Source of the DNA: Alphaproteobacteria bacterium
GTDB taxonomy: Bacteria; Pseudomonadota; Alphaproteobacteria; Rhizobiales; JAJFHC01
Length of the DNA: 64,000 nucleotides
Reading direction: 5' to 3'
Assembly: GCA_021775805.1 (NCBI GenBank)
Contig: JAJFHD010000085.1
Location: 1 to 64,000, forward strand
Notes under the pieces: model-generated
Told to the model about the DNA's origin: nothing
Database searches by the model: none
What the model saw: only the letters and a program-made list of their open reading frames with translations
Shown here: piece by piece, positions 1-8,800 of the stretch
How the letters are laid out: each line of letters opens with the position of its first letter
Position numbering within the stretch: position 1 is the stretch's first letter
Position numbers and translations under genes: made by a program

Positions 1-516
1 CCAGAGCCTAGGCACCCTGCAGACAACATCCCGAGGCGTCGAGTGCAGGGTCCGGTTTTCAAGCCAGATTTGATACTCATGCACCGTTCCGTCCGTCACT
101 GCATCTGGTGCAATTTCCCTGATCACGCAAAAATTCGCAAACGCTGCAAGCCCATTCGACAATCTCCGGTCCTTGGAAATGGCCTTCATCAGAGGGGTCC
201 ACACAGGACTACGCAATGCACCACCGCGCCCCTTATCGTCGACAACACCTGCAAGAGTGAGAGCAGCCGCAAAATTGCTGCGAACTGTGCTCCAGGTTTT
301 TGGAGTGACATCAAACGCGGCAGGACGGATCAAGCACAGTTTATCGCGCAGACTGACGGAGTCCGCCTCAATTCCCTCGGGCGCAATTCCCAACATTATG
401 CTAACGCGCTTGACAGCGGAGGTCAGATCGCGCAGGCGAGTAGGGCTGAGGTCCAATTGATTGATAATTTGCAACACTTCTGTAAGATTTTTCGGGGGAA
501 AAGTTTCATGTTTCAT
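1..516 (-). CDS. Tyrosine-type site-specific integrase, N-terminal part (cut by window edge)
   Basis: The reading frame starts at an ATG whose complement is 514-516, preceded by a GAGGA-type ribosome binding site, and stays open for 172 codons to the window edge. The visible part is the arm/core-binding region: an N-terminal motif resembling LSPTRLRDLTSAVKRV and then KTWSTVRSNF, which recalls the all-helical N-terminal domain of integrases common on alphaproteobacterial islands. The catalytic R-H-R-Y domain would lie beyond the edge and cannot be checked. It lies downstream of the excisionase-like gene, 142 nt away. The upstream region has two TGTCAC-like repeats in the window 545-575, possible protein sites. 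Role inferred: integration and excision at the tRNA-Lys att site. Confidence 0.62.
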   Translation of the reverse strand, partial: MKHETFPPKNLTEVLQIINQLDLSPTRLRDLTSAVKRVSIMLGIAPEGIEADSVSLRDKLCLIRPAAFDVTPKTWSTVRSNFAAALTLAGVVDDKGRGGALRSPVWTPLMKAISKDRRLSNGLAAFANFCVIREIAPDAVTDGTVHEYQIWLENRTLHSTPRDVVCRVPRLW

Positions 517-658
517 GGTATAATTCCTCATCGTGTTTGAGACATAAGAAAAAGTGTGACAAGTCGTGACATTCGGGAATACTGCCACATAATAGATGGA
601 ACGATTATTCGGATTACGCTTTCCCGATACTTTGAACAATCGCGGTAATTCAGCGTTT

Positions 659-865
659 TCATTTTGTGCTCTCTTTGCCTTCGGCGTGATCTAGAAACGA
701 AAGATCCGCGTCATTGATCACGGCCGAGATAGGAACAAGGCGCGACCCCCCTACCTTGATAGACGGGACGTCTCCGGAGGCGATCCAGCGCCGCACTGTC
801 CTTTCATTTTTTCCACAAAGTTGCGCCAGTTCACGAGCGTTTAGGAATTTCCGAAGCCTGTTCAT
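659..865 (-). CDS. Excisionase-like helix-turn-helix protein
   Basis: A 68-aa protein with a MerR/excisionase-type winged helix: LNARELAQLCGKNERTVRRW followed by a basic segment and the IKVGGSRLVPISAV wing. This is the usual pattern of the helix_turn_helix_17 / Xis family, in which the first helix pair reads DNA and the protein bends the att region to direct excision. It lies between the integrase and the att site on the integrase strand, the expected place for a recombination directionality factor. It could instead be a small transcription factor of the island. Confidence 0.65.
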   Translation of the reverse strand: MNRLRKFLNARELAQLCGKNERTVRRWIASGDVPSIKVGGSRLVPISAVINDADLSFLDHAEGKESTK

Positions 866-1048
866 GCGGTGTGTTTCGGGCGTTAGGTTTTGCGTGACCT
901 GGACTCATCTGTACCTCCGCAGTTCACCATTTCTCTCCTCTCAAATTTAGCCACTCGGAATCAATTCCTTTGGCGTTCAATGGCTTACATTGGCCTGAAC
1001 ACTTCAAGAACACTGGCTAATCTTGTTGAAATTAAAGGAAAATCTGGA

Positions 1049-1095
1049 GACTCTTAATCAGCGGGTCACAGGTTCGATCCCTGTACAGCCTACCA
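1049..1095 (+). other. Attachment site: 3' half of tRNA-Lys(CTT)
   Basis: From about 1050 the sequence reads as the anticodon loop CTCTTAA, the 3' anticodon stem (TCAGC), the variable loop, a T-arm with ACAGG / TTCGATC / CCTGT, the acceptor 3' strand ACAGCCT, the discriminator A and the encoded CCA ending at 1095. Upstream there is no AGGCTGT acceptor strand, no D-arm and no matching GCTGA 5' anticodon stem, so this is not a working gene. Such half-tRNAs are the displaced end left by tRNA-targeting integrases. The homology begins in the anticodon loop, a common crossover point. Confidence 0.75.
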
Positions 1096-1357
1096 TTTCC
1101 GGCAGAAGTGGCAGCGATTCACGGGGTGCCCTTATGGGGTGCCCCGTAATTCTTTGGAAACTCCATACTGTATCGAGACGCCTGACTGCGCCTCGTTCCT
1201 GTCTGAAGCGAATTGGCCTTCCGCCGCAATCGTGTCCATTAATTCACAATTGTGGCTCATCACGGCAGTCCAGCCAAAAAGGGATTGAACAGAATGCTAA
1301 CCTGAGTAACAACGATTGCTCGACGGCACTCGCTGGTGATTTGAAGGGGCGGAAGTT

Positions 1358-4300
1358 TTGGACGAAACTGCTGAGAACGATCCCGACGTCCGGCAGTCCG
1401 GAGACAGGGGAAAGGTCTTCCTGTCCTACTCGCGGCGTGACCGGGAAGGGGCGCAGCGGGTTTCGGACGTGTTACGCGATCGGGAATTCGGCGTTTTCCG
1501 AGACACAGAAGATATTCTCCCGACCGAAGAATGGAAGGAAAGGCTCGAGCAGCTTATCGAGGAGGCTGACACCATTGTCTTCCTGCTGAGTCCGAATTCG
1601 GTTTCCTCGGAGGTCTGTGCCTGGGAAGTCGAGCATGCAACCTCTCTGAGCAAGCGCATTGCGCCGATCGTCATAGAGGAGGTCGACACAGCGGACATTC
1701 CACCGTTGCTGGCCAGGCTGAACTTCATCTTTTGCACCGAGCGGGATCGTTTCGATGATGCCATAGATAACCTGGTCTCGGCGCTGAGCACCGATATCGA
1801 CTGGATCCGTGAACACACGAGGCTGCACGGTCTGGCGCAGCGTTGGGAGACCGGTGCCAGACCCCGTCGACTGCTGCTGCGCGGCCAGGATGTTTCCGAT
1901 GCGGAAACATGGCGGGATGACCGGCCGCCGGAAGCACCCAGCCTGACGGTGTCGCAAAGTGCGTTCATTTCCGAGAGCCGGCACCATGTGACGCGACAGC
2001 AGCGGCGGACGGTCGGGTTTTCCTTGGCAGCCGGTGTCATCGCTCTGGGACTTGCGGGAATTGCGTATTGGCAGCGTGGCGCCGCCATTGAAGCAGAAGC
2101 GCAGTCATTGGTTAATGAGAAAAAGGCAGTGCGAGAGCGTGACAGTGCTCATACCGCGCAGTCTTTGTATCTTGCCGACCTTGCGACTCAGGCCGTCGAT
2201 GCGGGAGATGCAAGCCTTGGCATTCTAGCAGCCCTGGAAGGGTTGAAAGACCCGGCCTCCGACAGCACGCTGCAGCGCGAGCGCCCCTATGTTGCCGCGG
2301 CCGAGAGCAGTCTTGCCGATGCACTGCATCACCTCCGGGAGAAAGAGGTTCTCCTGGGGCACACCGATGGGCTTGAGAACATCGGGTTTTCCAAAGACGG
2401 TTCTGTTCTTGTCACCACGTCCATCGACCACACCGCTCGGCTTTGGCGGGTTGATACCGGCAAGGTCAGCGCTGTGCTTCAGGGCCACAAGGGCTGGGTC
2501 AGGAGTGCTGCATTTTCTCCGGATGGTGCACTCGTTGCAACAGCCTCGGACGATGCGACCGTCAGGCTCTGGGACGCTGCATCCGGGGCGCAACTGGCTG
2601 TATTCGAGGAGACCAGGGGCTCTGTCGGAAGTGTCGTCTTCTCACCCGGTGGGTCGCTTGTTCTGACCGGCAATGGCAGTGTTTGGGATACCAAGACTCA
2701 CCGGCTTCGACTGCGCGTGGGGGGGGACGATGTCGACACGTGGCGGGCGGCGTTTTCGCCTGATGTATCAAAGATGGTTGTTGTCGGCGGCTTTTGGGCG
2801 CGTCTCTGGGATGTGGAAACCGGCGAGGAAATTGCTTCAGTCAAGCATGACGACACTCTCGATGATGTTGCCTATTCGCCGGATGGATCGATGATCGTTA
2901 CAACGTTCAGTGAAAACAGGGCGTATGTTCTTGATGGCCAAACCGGCCGTAAGTTGCGCACGTTGAAGGGACATGCCGGGTACAACGACATTACGGATGC
3001 AAATTTCTCTCCCGACAGCAAACGCATCGTAACAGCGTCCACTGACAAGACTGCCCGAGTCTGGGATGCTCAAACGGGGCGGCAGATCCTTGTTCTTCGA
3101 GGACACCAGGAAGGTCTTGAGGAAGCCGAATACTCTCCGGATGGTTCGTTGATTCTTACTGCTTCAGTCGATGGCACGGCGCGTTTGTGGGATGCATCGA
3201 CGGGCAGTCTGGTTTCGGTGTTGCGCGGGCACAAGGAGCATTTATTGGCGGCCCGGTTCTCATCGGACGGAAAACAGATTGCGACCGCCTCATATGACGG
3301 TACAGCACGACTTTGGACGGTGCAGCGTGGTGGCGCAGGGACGAAGGCCGCCACCTTCCGGGGACGCGGTGGGGCGATCTACAATGTCGATTTCTCATCC
3401 GACAGTTCCGCAATTCTCTTCAACGGCAATGGCGACCATTCAATGCCGGCCGTGCAACTGCGGAACGTGGCCAGCGGCGAGGAACTGGTAAAGTTCGATG
3501 CAGGGATAACCGGATACACGGGAAGTGCGGGGGCTCTCTCGCCAGAGGGCGAGACCCTGCTCATTGCCGGTACGTCGTTGGAACTATGGGACGTTGAGGC
3601 TGGAAAACGACGAACCGTGCTCCAGTTGCCGGAACAGATCAGCGCTTCGCCTCACTCGGCAGTTGCTCCGGAGTACGCGGCAGGCGGGACCCGGGTCATG
3701 ACGCCAAGTTACATTGACGGCAATACAGTGCTCATGATTTGGAATGTTACAGAGGGCAAGGGGGTGTCGTTTTTCGCCACGCCTCACGATGGGGTTCGAA
3801 GCGCTGCCATTTCCCCGGAGGGTACCCGCGCCATTGTCGCGGGAGACAATGGATTTGCCCGTCTTTGGAACGCAGACACCGGACAGGAGATTGCCAAACT
3901 TGAGGGCCATACCGGGAGCGTGAGAAGCAGCACTTTTTCTCCGGATGGCACGATCGTCGCTACGTCAGGCGGTTACAAAGACACCACCATCCGGTTCTGG
4001 AATGCAGAATCCGGTGCGGCGGTCCGGGTACTCAAAGGCCATGACAGTGCCGTCCACGTTGTGAAATTTTCGCCGGACGGCAACAGGATTGCCTCAGGAA
4101 GCGGGGACCACAGCATTCGTATCTGGGACGTGAGATCGGGGCGCCCGCTGAGGGTCCTGAAGGGACATTCGAACGGTGTCACGACACTCGCGTTTTCCCG
4201 CGATGGCCGATATGTGCTGTCAGGATCGGAGGATCGTACGGCACGAGTGTGGGATGTGGAAACCGGTGCGCAGATTGCGCTATACAGAGGACACGCCGAC

Positions 4301-4588
4301 CGCATTCATGACGTAGCGATGTCGCCGGATGGGGCGAGTGCTGCCACTGGATCCTGGGACAACACAGTGCGGATTTGGAGTGTTTACGAGAATTCCGAAG
4401 CCATCATTGAGCAGGCCAAGAATGCCGTGCCGCGCTGTCTGTCCTTGGAGCAGAGAAAACAGCTGCATGTGCCCACGGAACCGCCCGGCTGGTGTATCGA
4501 GAAGCGAAAATGGCCATACGATACCGAGGCATGGCGGCAGTGGTTGGCTGAGAAGAAGAAGGGCAATGACCCGACCATCCCCAAATGA
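1358..4588 (+). CDS. TIR domain / transmembrane / WD40-repeat protein
   Basis: A 1076-aa protein starting at TTG with an AGGGGCGGAAG ribosome binding site. Residues 19-140 are a bacterial TIR domain (FLSYSRRD start; Glu90 in the CAWEVEHA motif is a candidate NADase catalytic residue). Residues 145-190 are a linker often seen after TIR in such proteins. One membrane helix lies at 216-238, then a charged helical segment. About 332-1010 holds roughly 16 WD40 repeats (GH...SPDG...ARLWD), enough for two beta-propellers; the repeats at about residues 430-470 and 650-780 are degenerate. The C-terminal tail (RCLSLEQRK...PPGWC) recurs in WD40 proteins of the nSTAND kind, but no P-loop NTPase domain is present. 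Family knowledge: TIR domains hydrolyse NAD+ or make signalling nucleotides, and WD40 propellers sense ligands. Defence or stress signalling at the membrane is inference. It sits just outside an integration site. Confidence 0.85.
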   Translation: MDETAENDPDVRQSGDRGKVFLSYSRRDREGAQRVSDVLRDREFGVFRDTEDILPTEEWKERLEQLIEEADTIVFLLSPNSVSSEVCAWEVEHATSLSKRIAPIVIEEVDTADIPPLLARLNFIFCTERDRFDDAIDNLVSALSTDIDWIREHTRLHGLAQRWETGARPRRLLLRGQDVSDAETWRDDRPPEAPSLTVSQSAFISESRHHVTRQQRRTVGFSLAAGVIALGLAGIAYWQRGAAIEAEAQSLVNEKKAVRERDSAHTAQSLYLADLATQAVDAGDASLGILAALEGLKDPASDSTLQRERPYVAAAESSLADALHHLREKEVLLGHTDGLENIGFSKDGSVLVTTSIDHTARLWRVDTGKVSAVLQGHKGWVRSAAFSPDGALVATASDDATVRLWDAASGAQLAVFEETRGSVGSVVFSPGGSLVLTGNGSVWDTKTHRLRLRVGGDDVDTWRAAFSPDVSKMVVVGGFWARLWDVETGEEIASVKHDDTLDDVAYSPDGSMIVTTFSENRAYVLDGQTGRKLRTLKGHAGYNDITDANFSPDSKRIVTASTDKTARVWDAQTGRQILVLRGHQEGLEEAEYSPDGSLILTASVDGTARLWDASTGSLVSVLRGHKEHLLAARFSSDGKQIATASYDGTARLWTVQRGGAGTKAATFRGRGGAIYNVDFSSDSSAILFNGNGDHSMPAVQLRNVASGEELVKFDAGITGYTGSAGALSPEGETLLIAGTSLELWDVEAGKRRTVLQLPEQISASPHSAVAPEYAAGGTRVMTPSYIDGNTVLMIWNVTEGKGVSFFATPHDGVRSAAISPEGTRAIVAGDNGFARLWNADTGQEIAKLEGHTGSVRSSTFSPDGTIVATSGGYKDTTIRFWNAESGAAVRVLKGHDSAVHVVKFSPDGNRIASGSGDHSIRIWDVRSGRPLRVLKGHSNGVTTLAFSRDGRYVLSGSEDRTARVWDVETGAQIALYRGHADRIHDVAMSPDGASAATGSWDNTVRIWSVYENSEAIIEQAKNAVPRCLSLEQRKQLHVPTEPPGWCIEKRKWPYDTEAWRQWLAEKKKGNDPTIPK

Positions 4589-4677
4589 CCGGAACAATCT
4601 TGCGAAGCGTCATGGCGTTGCCGGACAATGGTTCTCGATTGACGGTATTTTCAACGAGCGGTTCTGCTCTTAAACAC

Positions 4678-4899
4678 TCACCGGGCCTCGACTTTGTGAA
4701 CTGTCACAGGCCGGTAGGTGAGAGTTCTGTACGTCGTGTCAACTACGGCGCACCGGTAATAGTCGCCGAAGAACTCGTAGACCGGCAGCAGGTCGGCGAC
4801 GGTCTTGTCTCCAATCGGTTTGGGCCAGTCGATCAGGTGGTCGATTCTCTCCTCCGTCCCGTCGGCCTTTTCAAAGACCACGTGATATTTTGTGCTCAT
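4678..4899 (-). CDS. Small conserved-looking hypothetical protein
   Basis: A 73-aa acidic/aromatic protein starting MSTKYHVVFEKADG. The start at 4899 is chosen because a GGAG box lies 6 nt upstream; the frame is open further up, but the earlier ATG at 4905 overlaps that box. The sequence has no membrane segment and no motif I can name. It lies upstream of nothing on its strand and is convergent with the TIR-WD40 gene, ending 90 nt after it. The neighbouring GFA gene (5066-5470) begins with the same GGAGATGAACATG-type start context. Confidence 0.5.
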   Translation of the reverse strand: MSTKYHVVFEKADGTEERIDHLIDWPKPIGDKTVADLLPVYEFFGDYYRCAVVDTTYRTLTYRPVTVHKVEAR

Positions 4900-5065
4900 G
4901 TTCATCTCCAGCGCTGCATAAGAACAAAAGAAGAACATAAAACAGGTCAAAATGTCGATTGTAAAATTGCGTACTGATGGAAATGAGGCCTTCGCGCCAG
5001 ATTCATCCAGACAGTCGTCAGCACATTGGCAGCGCAAGCGCTTGTCTTACCGAGACGACTGATCT

Positions 5066-5470
5066 TCATTCCTGATCTTGCCGCGGCAAGCCGCTGATAC
5101 CGGATATCCAGCCTTGCGCCGAGCGGTTCCAGTATTGCGATTTCGGTGTCAGGACGTCGCGCTGGACAATGGCGCCGACGCGCAGTCCCAATTTGCGCGG
5201 TTTCTCGCTGACGGAAGTCGAGAAGATCGGTGTGCCGCATTCGGGACAAAATCCCTGTTCTCTGAGGTTTCCGCTATCCGCCGTCTTGACATATATCTTG
5301 GGCTCGCCGGTCAGGAGCTCAAACGTCGACTCGTCGGCAAAAACCACGGTCCGGAAGGCACAGCCCGACAGGGTCTGACAATCGGTACAGTGACACAGGA
5401 TAACGCCATCGGGATCGACCTCGGCGTTGTACGTTATGGTGCCGCAGTGGCACCTGCCGTCGATTTTCAT
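5066..5470 (-). CDS. GFA family protein (CENP-V/GFA zinc fold)
   Basis: A 134-aa protein with the zinc-binding cysteine pattern of the glutathione-dependent formaldehyde-activating enzyme family: GRCHCGTITY, LCHCTDCQ and FCPECGTPIF. The family coordinates two zinc ions in a beta-rich fold. A few members react with S-hydroxymethyl-glutathione, but most have no proven substrate, so an enzymatic name is not justified. The second ATG at 5470 has a GGGAG box 6 nt upstream and is preferred over upstream in-frame starts, which would overlap the dioxygenase gene. It follows that gene on the same strand with a gap of about 46 nt. Confidence 0.8.
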   Translation of the reverse strand: MKIDGRCHCGTITYNAEVDPDGVILCHCTDCQTLSGCAFRTVVFADESTFELLTGEPKIYVKTADSGNLREQGFCPECGTPIFSTSVSEKPRKLGLRVGAIVQRDVLTPKSQYWNRSAQGWISGISGLPRQDQE

Positions 5471-5516
5471 GTTCATCTCCCGTTTTTCGGTTCTTTCTGA
5501 CAGGCCGTCTGAACGT

Positions 5517-6560
5517 TCACGCATCTTCCATGCCGTGCATGGGCGCATAACCGGCGGGCGGAATCCAGCTCTTGGTTTGGCCGGCATATTCTGCACCAGG
5601 ATTGCCCATGACCGTGGTGCGCCACATCAGGCGCTCATGCCGGTCGGCATCGTACCACGTGGCGGCGTGCAACAGGCAGCGGTTGTCGCCGATCACCAGA
5701 TCGCCGGGCGACCATTGATGGATATACGTGAATTCGGGCCTGGTGGCGTGCCGCAGCAAATCACGCAGCAAGGCCGCGCCGTCGCCGTCCGGACCGGTGC
5801 TCAGGCCTTTGATGGGGCCATCGACGAAATCCATCTGCTTTTCCTCGCAGATGTAAAGTGCAGGCCGGCCGGTAACGGGGTGAAGGCGCACAAGCGGGTG
5901 GTGCTGCGGTTGCTGATGTGCCAGAAGGGTCTTTGGTTCAACGCCTGCCCGCACGTCGTCGGGCGTGCGGCCGATCCAGCCTGGTGCGTGGATGCCTGTC
6001 AGACGGCCAACGCGATCCTTCATGTCCGGATCGAGTGCGGCATATGCTGCTGTGCAATCGGCGAACAGGGTCTGGCCCTGGTCAGGTGGCGGCGTCGTTA
6101 CCCCGAAGAGCAGTGTTATGTCCGGCGGCGGGCGGCGATAGCTCTGGTCAGTGTGCCAGTTCTGTTGGTGGGGGAACTGAACCGGGAGTGCACCGGTTTC
6201 GGTCAAGGCAGGGTCGGGGGGCGGCGGAGGGGGGTGATTGCACGGTGGCCTGTTGGACAGGACGATGATTTCCGGAACATCGTCGTGGAAGAATCTTGCG
6301 CTGGTCAGGGTGCTCCGGTAGTTCTCGACCTCCGGTCCGAACAGTTCGGAAATACGGACAAGCTGTTCAGGCGTGTGGGCCAAGGCATCGAGGCCACGCA
6401 CCACCATCAGACCGCCTGCATCATTGAACCGGGACCGCACCTGCTCTGGCGCTGATGCAAATGTGTCAATGGCCATTGCAGGAGGTGTGGCTTCAATTTC
6501 GACCAAAACTCCGAAGTCTGCCGTGTCCAGCGCACGGAATTCGAGAGTGACCGGAGTCAT
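5517..6560 (-). CDS. TauD/TfdA-family Fe(II)/2-oxoglutarate dioxygenase
   Basis: A 347-aa protein with the facial triad of this family: HTDQSY (His and Asp), the distal His in CLLHAATWYD and the 2-oxoglutarate-binding Arg in MWRTTVMG. The family hydroxylates or cleaves small substrates such as taurine, alkyl sulfates, phenoxy acids or amino acids; the substrate cannot be read here. An insertion rich in proline (PPCNHPPPPPPDP) before the HxD motif is unusual. The start at 6560 (MTPVTLEF) is preferred: an upstream start at 6620 would overlap the preceding methyltransferase gene. It probably shares a transcript with that gene and with the GFA gene downstream. Confidence 0.85.
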   Translation of the reverse strand: MTPVTLEFRALDTADFGVLVEIEATPPAMAIDTFASAPEQVRSRFNDAGGLMVVRGLDALAHTPEQLVRISELFGPEVENYRSTLTSARFFHDDVPEIIVLSNRPPCNHPPPPPPDPALTETGALPVQFPHQQNWHTDQSYRRPPPDITLLFGVTTPPPDQGQTLFADCTAAYAALDPDMKDRVGRLTGIHAPGWIGRTPDDVRAGVEPKTLLAHQQPQHHPLVRLHPVTGRPALYICEEKQMDFVDGPIKGLSTGPDGDGAALLRDLLRHATRPEFTYIHQWSPGDLVIGDNRCLLHAATWYDADRHERLMWRTTVMGNPGAEYAGQTKSWIPPAGYAPMHGMEDA

Positions 6561-6612
6561 GTGTACGCACGCCTCTCGCTGACATTCCTTTTGCGGAAGA
6601 GGTGGGGCATGC

Positions 6613-7761
6613 CTATTCAACCGGCGCCCGGTTTTTGCTGGTGTCCGGTCTTGCCGGCGGCTGTTTCAGCCCAAAGCGAAGCTCAAGCGATTTGGCGAAG
6701 GTTCGGCGCAGCGGTTTGGGCAGCGCCATCAGCCTTGCATAGCGGCGGTGCATGTTCGCCCAAGTATTCATGACGGCGAGACTCTGGTCGGCATTTCCCC
6801 TGGGCATGGCAATTGCCTCATCGGCCTGACAGACAAACATCATGGTATGATGGCCGACTGACCATTTCAATCCATTGGGGTGAGGGAGCTGCCGGGCGTC
6901 GAGACCGCAGGTGCGCAGAAACGATGGAAGTGTCGCGCGGGTGAACAACTGATTGTGAAAGACGTTGATGCCCTTAGAGTAGTGGTCGCTATGGCGCAGA
7001 ACCTGATCGTGATCCTGTTCATTATAGAAGACGATCCGGCCGTGCTCCGAAAGCCTCGGCTTGAGCTGTTCGATGAAAAGCCTTGGATCGGGAGAGTGAG
7101 TCAGGAAGTGATTGACGACAATCAGATCGTAGCCGCCCTCTATCTCCGGTACCTGCGGTGCAGGCGAGGTAATCAACGATACATTTTCCTGACCGAGAAG
7201 GCCTGCCGCGTAGCGCGCAGGGCTTTCGAAATACTCCATACCCCGGGCCACTGTCAGATCGGCTTCGCTGGACATCAGATCAAGCAGATGACCGGTGTTG
7301 CAACGCATGTGAAGCACCGATCCGACGTCTTGCATGACGCCGTGGTTGCGGAAGATTTCGAACATGTCCTGGGCGGTTTGAGCTTGATTCCGGACAAACA
7401 TTTCCGGCAGAGGCCAGACGTCGAAGTCCCGGTTCTCGACGGTTCTGAAGAGCGGGTTGTACCAGGTGCTGGTTGCATCCAGGAGAGGGCGGGTGCGGCT
7501 GAACATCATCGCGCAATGGCCGCACACCCGCCAGTCGCTGTGCATTAGGCTGGTCACGTCGAGGCCGTCCAGTGTGGCCTTGGAAACCGGGTGAGCCTCG
7601 TCTCGCGAAGGCGCGGCGACCGACGAGCCTAGAGAGTTGTCTGAGAAATCATCGCCGACAGACGGCACCAGAAGGCCATCGTGATCGCAGACCGGGCAAC
7701 GATCGAGCAGTTCAGTCCGGACAATGTCACTCACTGTTTCACGCACGGCATTCGGTACCAC
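6613..7761 (-). CDS. Class I SAM-dependent methyltransferase with N-terminal zinc ribbon
   Basis: A 382-aa protein starting at GTG with an AGGA box. It has CPVCDHDG near residue 22 and CGHC near residue 80, which can form a zinc site. A Rossmann methyltransferase core follows: the SAM loop is VLHMRCNTGHLLDLM, and the acidic strand end and YDLIVVNHFLTHSPDP resemble motif IV. This arrangement is common in methyltransferases acting on sugars or polyketide-like substrates, but the substrate is unknown. The glycine-rich loop is weak (only one Gly), so binding of SAM is likely but not certain. It is first in the run of three minus-strand genes and is divergent from the uronate dehydrogenase gene, 200 nt away. 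Confidence 0.75.
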   Translation of the reverse strand: MVPNAVRETVSDIVRTELLDRCPVCDHDGLLVPSVGDDFSDNSLGSSVAAPSRDEAHPVSKATLDGLDVTSLMHSDWRVCGHCAMMFSRTRPLLDATSTWYNPLFRTVENRDFDVWPLPEMFVRNQAQTAQDMFEIFRNHGVMQDVGSVLHMRCNTGHLLDLMSSEADLTVARGMEYFESPARYAAGLLGQENVSLITSPAPQVPEIEGGYDLIVVNHFLTHSPDPRLFIEQLKPRLSEHGRIVFYNEQDHDQVLRHSDHYSKGINVFHNQLFTRATLPSFLRTCGLDARQLPHPNGLKWSVGHHTMMFVCQADEAIAMPRGNADQSLAVMNTWANMHRRYARLMALPKPLRRTFAKSLELRFGLKQPPARPDTSKNRAPVE

Positions 7762-7961
7762 TTATTCCTGGAAATGCTTTCATGAACTGGGATGCTGTCA
7801 CGCTCCACCGAACGACAGATTACCAGATTTGCTGCGGAACGCAGAATAATTTTGAACTGTGGCGGGGCAATCTGTCCCAGCGGCGATTTTCAGTTGCGTG
7901 CGGCACCTGCGGTGTTACAAGGCAATGACACCTTGAAAGATCGGAATTAGGAGAGAGCCCC

Positions 7962-8774
7962 ATGTCGAAGTTCAACCGTATCCTTTTGACAGGTGCTGCG
8001 GGCGCGCTTGGAAAGGTTCTTCGCGTCGGCCTGGCCCCTCTGGCTACTCACTTGCGTTTAAGCGATGTCCAGCCGTTGGGCGACGCCGACGACAATGAAG
8101 AGCTCGTGCCGGCCGATCTGGCGGACTTCGATGCCGTAATGGACCTGTGCAAGGATGTGGACATGGTTGCCCACTTCGGGGGCAAAGCTGTGGAGGGTAC
8201 GTCCAAGGAAGTCTTCAGTTCGAACATCACAGGTGGATACAACATCTACGAGGCGTGCCGGAGAAATGGCGTCAAGCGGGTGGTGTTTGCCAGCTCGAAC
8301 CATTCCATTGGATATTACAAACGGACCGAACGGATCGACGATCAGGTGCCGCACCGGCCCGATACGCTTTATGGCGTAAGCAAGGCTTTTACCGAGGATC
8401 TTGCCAGTTTCTATTGGGACAAGTTTGGTCTTGAGACAGTGTCGCTGCGGATCGGATCGTGCTTTCCCGAACCCAAGGACCGCCGGATGCTGGCAACCTG
8501 GATGTCGCACCGGGATCTGGTGCAACTGGTGAGCCGGTCGCTTGCGGCACCGTACGTGGGCTTTCACGCGGTCTATGGTGTGTCGGACAATACAGAACAG
8601 TTCTGGGATACCTCATCGGCCCGGTTGATCGGTTACAGGCCGGAAGACAATGCCGAGGTCTATCGCGAGAAAGTGGAGGCGGCGACAAGCCCGCAGGAAC
8701 TGGATGACCCGGCCCTGATTTATGCCGGTGGCATGTATACGGCTTTCCCCCACTACGACGATGAGCAGACCTGA
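7962..8774 (+). CDS. udh: Uronate dehydrogenase (NAD+-dependent)
   Basis: A 270-aa short-chain-type dehydrogenase with TGAAGALGK for NAD binding, FASSNHSIGYY, the catalytic YGVSK and the RIGSCFPEPKDRRMLATW signature. These match the Agrobacterium-type uronate dehydrogenase, which oxidises D-galacturonate or D-glucuronate to the aldaro-lactone. Length and motif order fit the family. The start has a TAGGAGAGAG ribosome binding site. The next gene begins 26 nt downstream on the same strand, so they are probably co-transcribed. The usual companions (lactonase, keto-deoxy-glucarate dehydratase) are not in this window. Confidence 0.85.
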   Translation: MSKFNRILLTGAAGALGKVLRVGLAPLATHLRLSDVQPLGDADDNEELVPADLADFDAVMDLCKDVDMVAHFGGKAVEGTSKEVFSSNITGGYNIYEACRRNGVKRVVFASSNHSIGYYKRTERIDDQVPHRPDTLYGVSKAFTEDLASFYWDKFGLETVSLRIGSCFPEPKDRRMLATWMSHRDLVQLVSRSLAAPYVGFHAVYGVSDNTEQFWDTSSARLIGYRPEDNAEVYREKVEAATSPQELDDPALIYAGGMYTAFPHYDDEQT

Positions 8775-8800
8775 CCCGGAACCGATGGAGAGGGCATTCC

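Larger units (their letters stand above)
1..1095. mobile_element. Right end of an integrative element (integrase, excisionase, att site)
   Basis: Seen: a tyrosine-integrase gene running off the left edge, an excisionase-like HTH gene beside it on the same strand, and then a fragment that is only the 3' half of a tRNA-Lys. This order is the usual end of a prophage or genomic island integrated in a tRNA gene. Inference: the body of the element and the reconstituted intact tRNA lie to the left of this window, and everything to the right of about 1095 is host chromosome. No structural phage or conjugation genes are visible, so the type of element cannot be told. Confidence 0.7.

Noticed and set aside
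1023..1095. A complete tRNA-Lys gene
   Set aside because: Only the 3' half is present; no 5' acceptor strand, D-arm or 5' anticodon stem can be drawn upstream.
5427..6455. Long plus-strand open frame of 342 codons
   Set aside because: It is the mirror of the dioxygenase gene on the minus strand, has no family pattern and no ribosome binding site.
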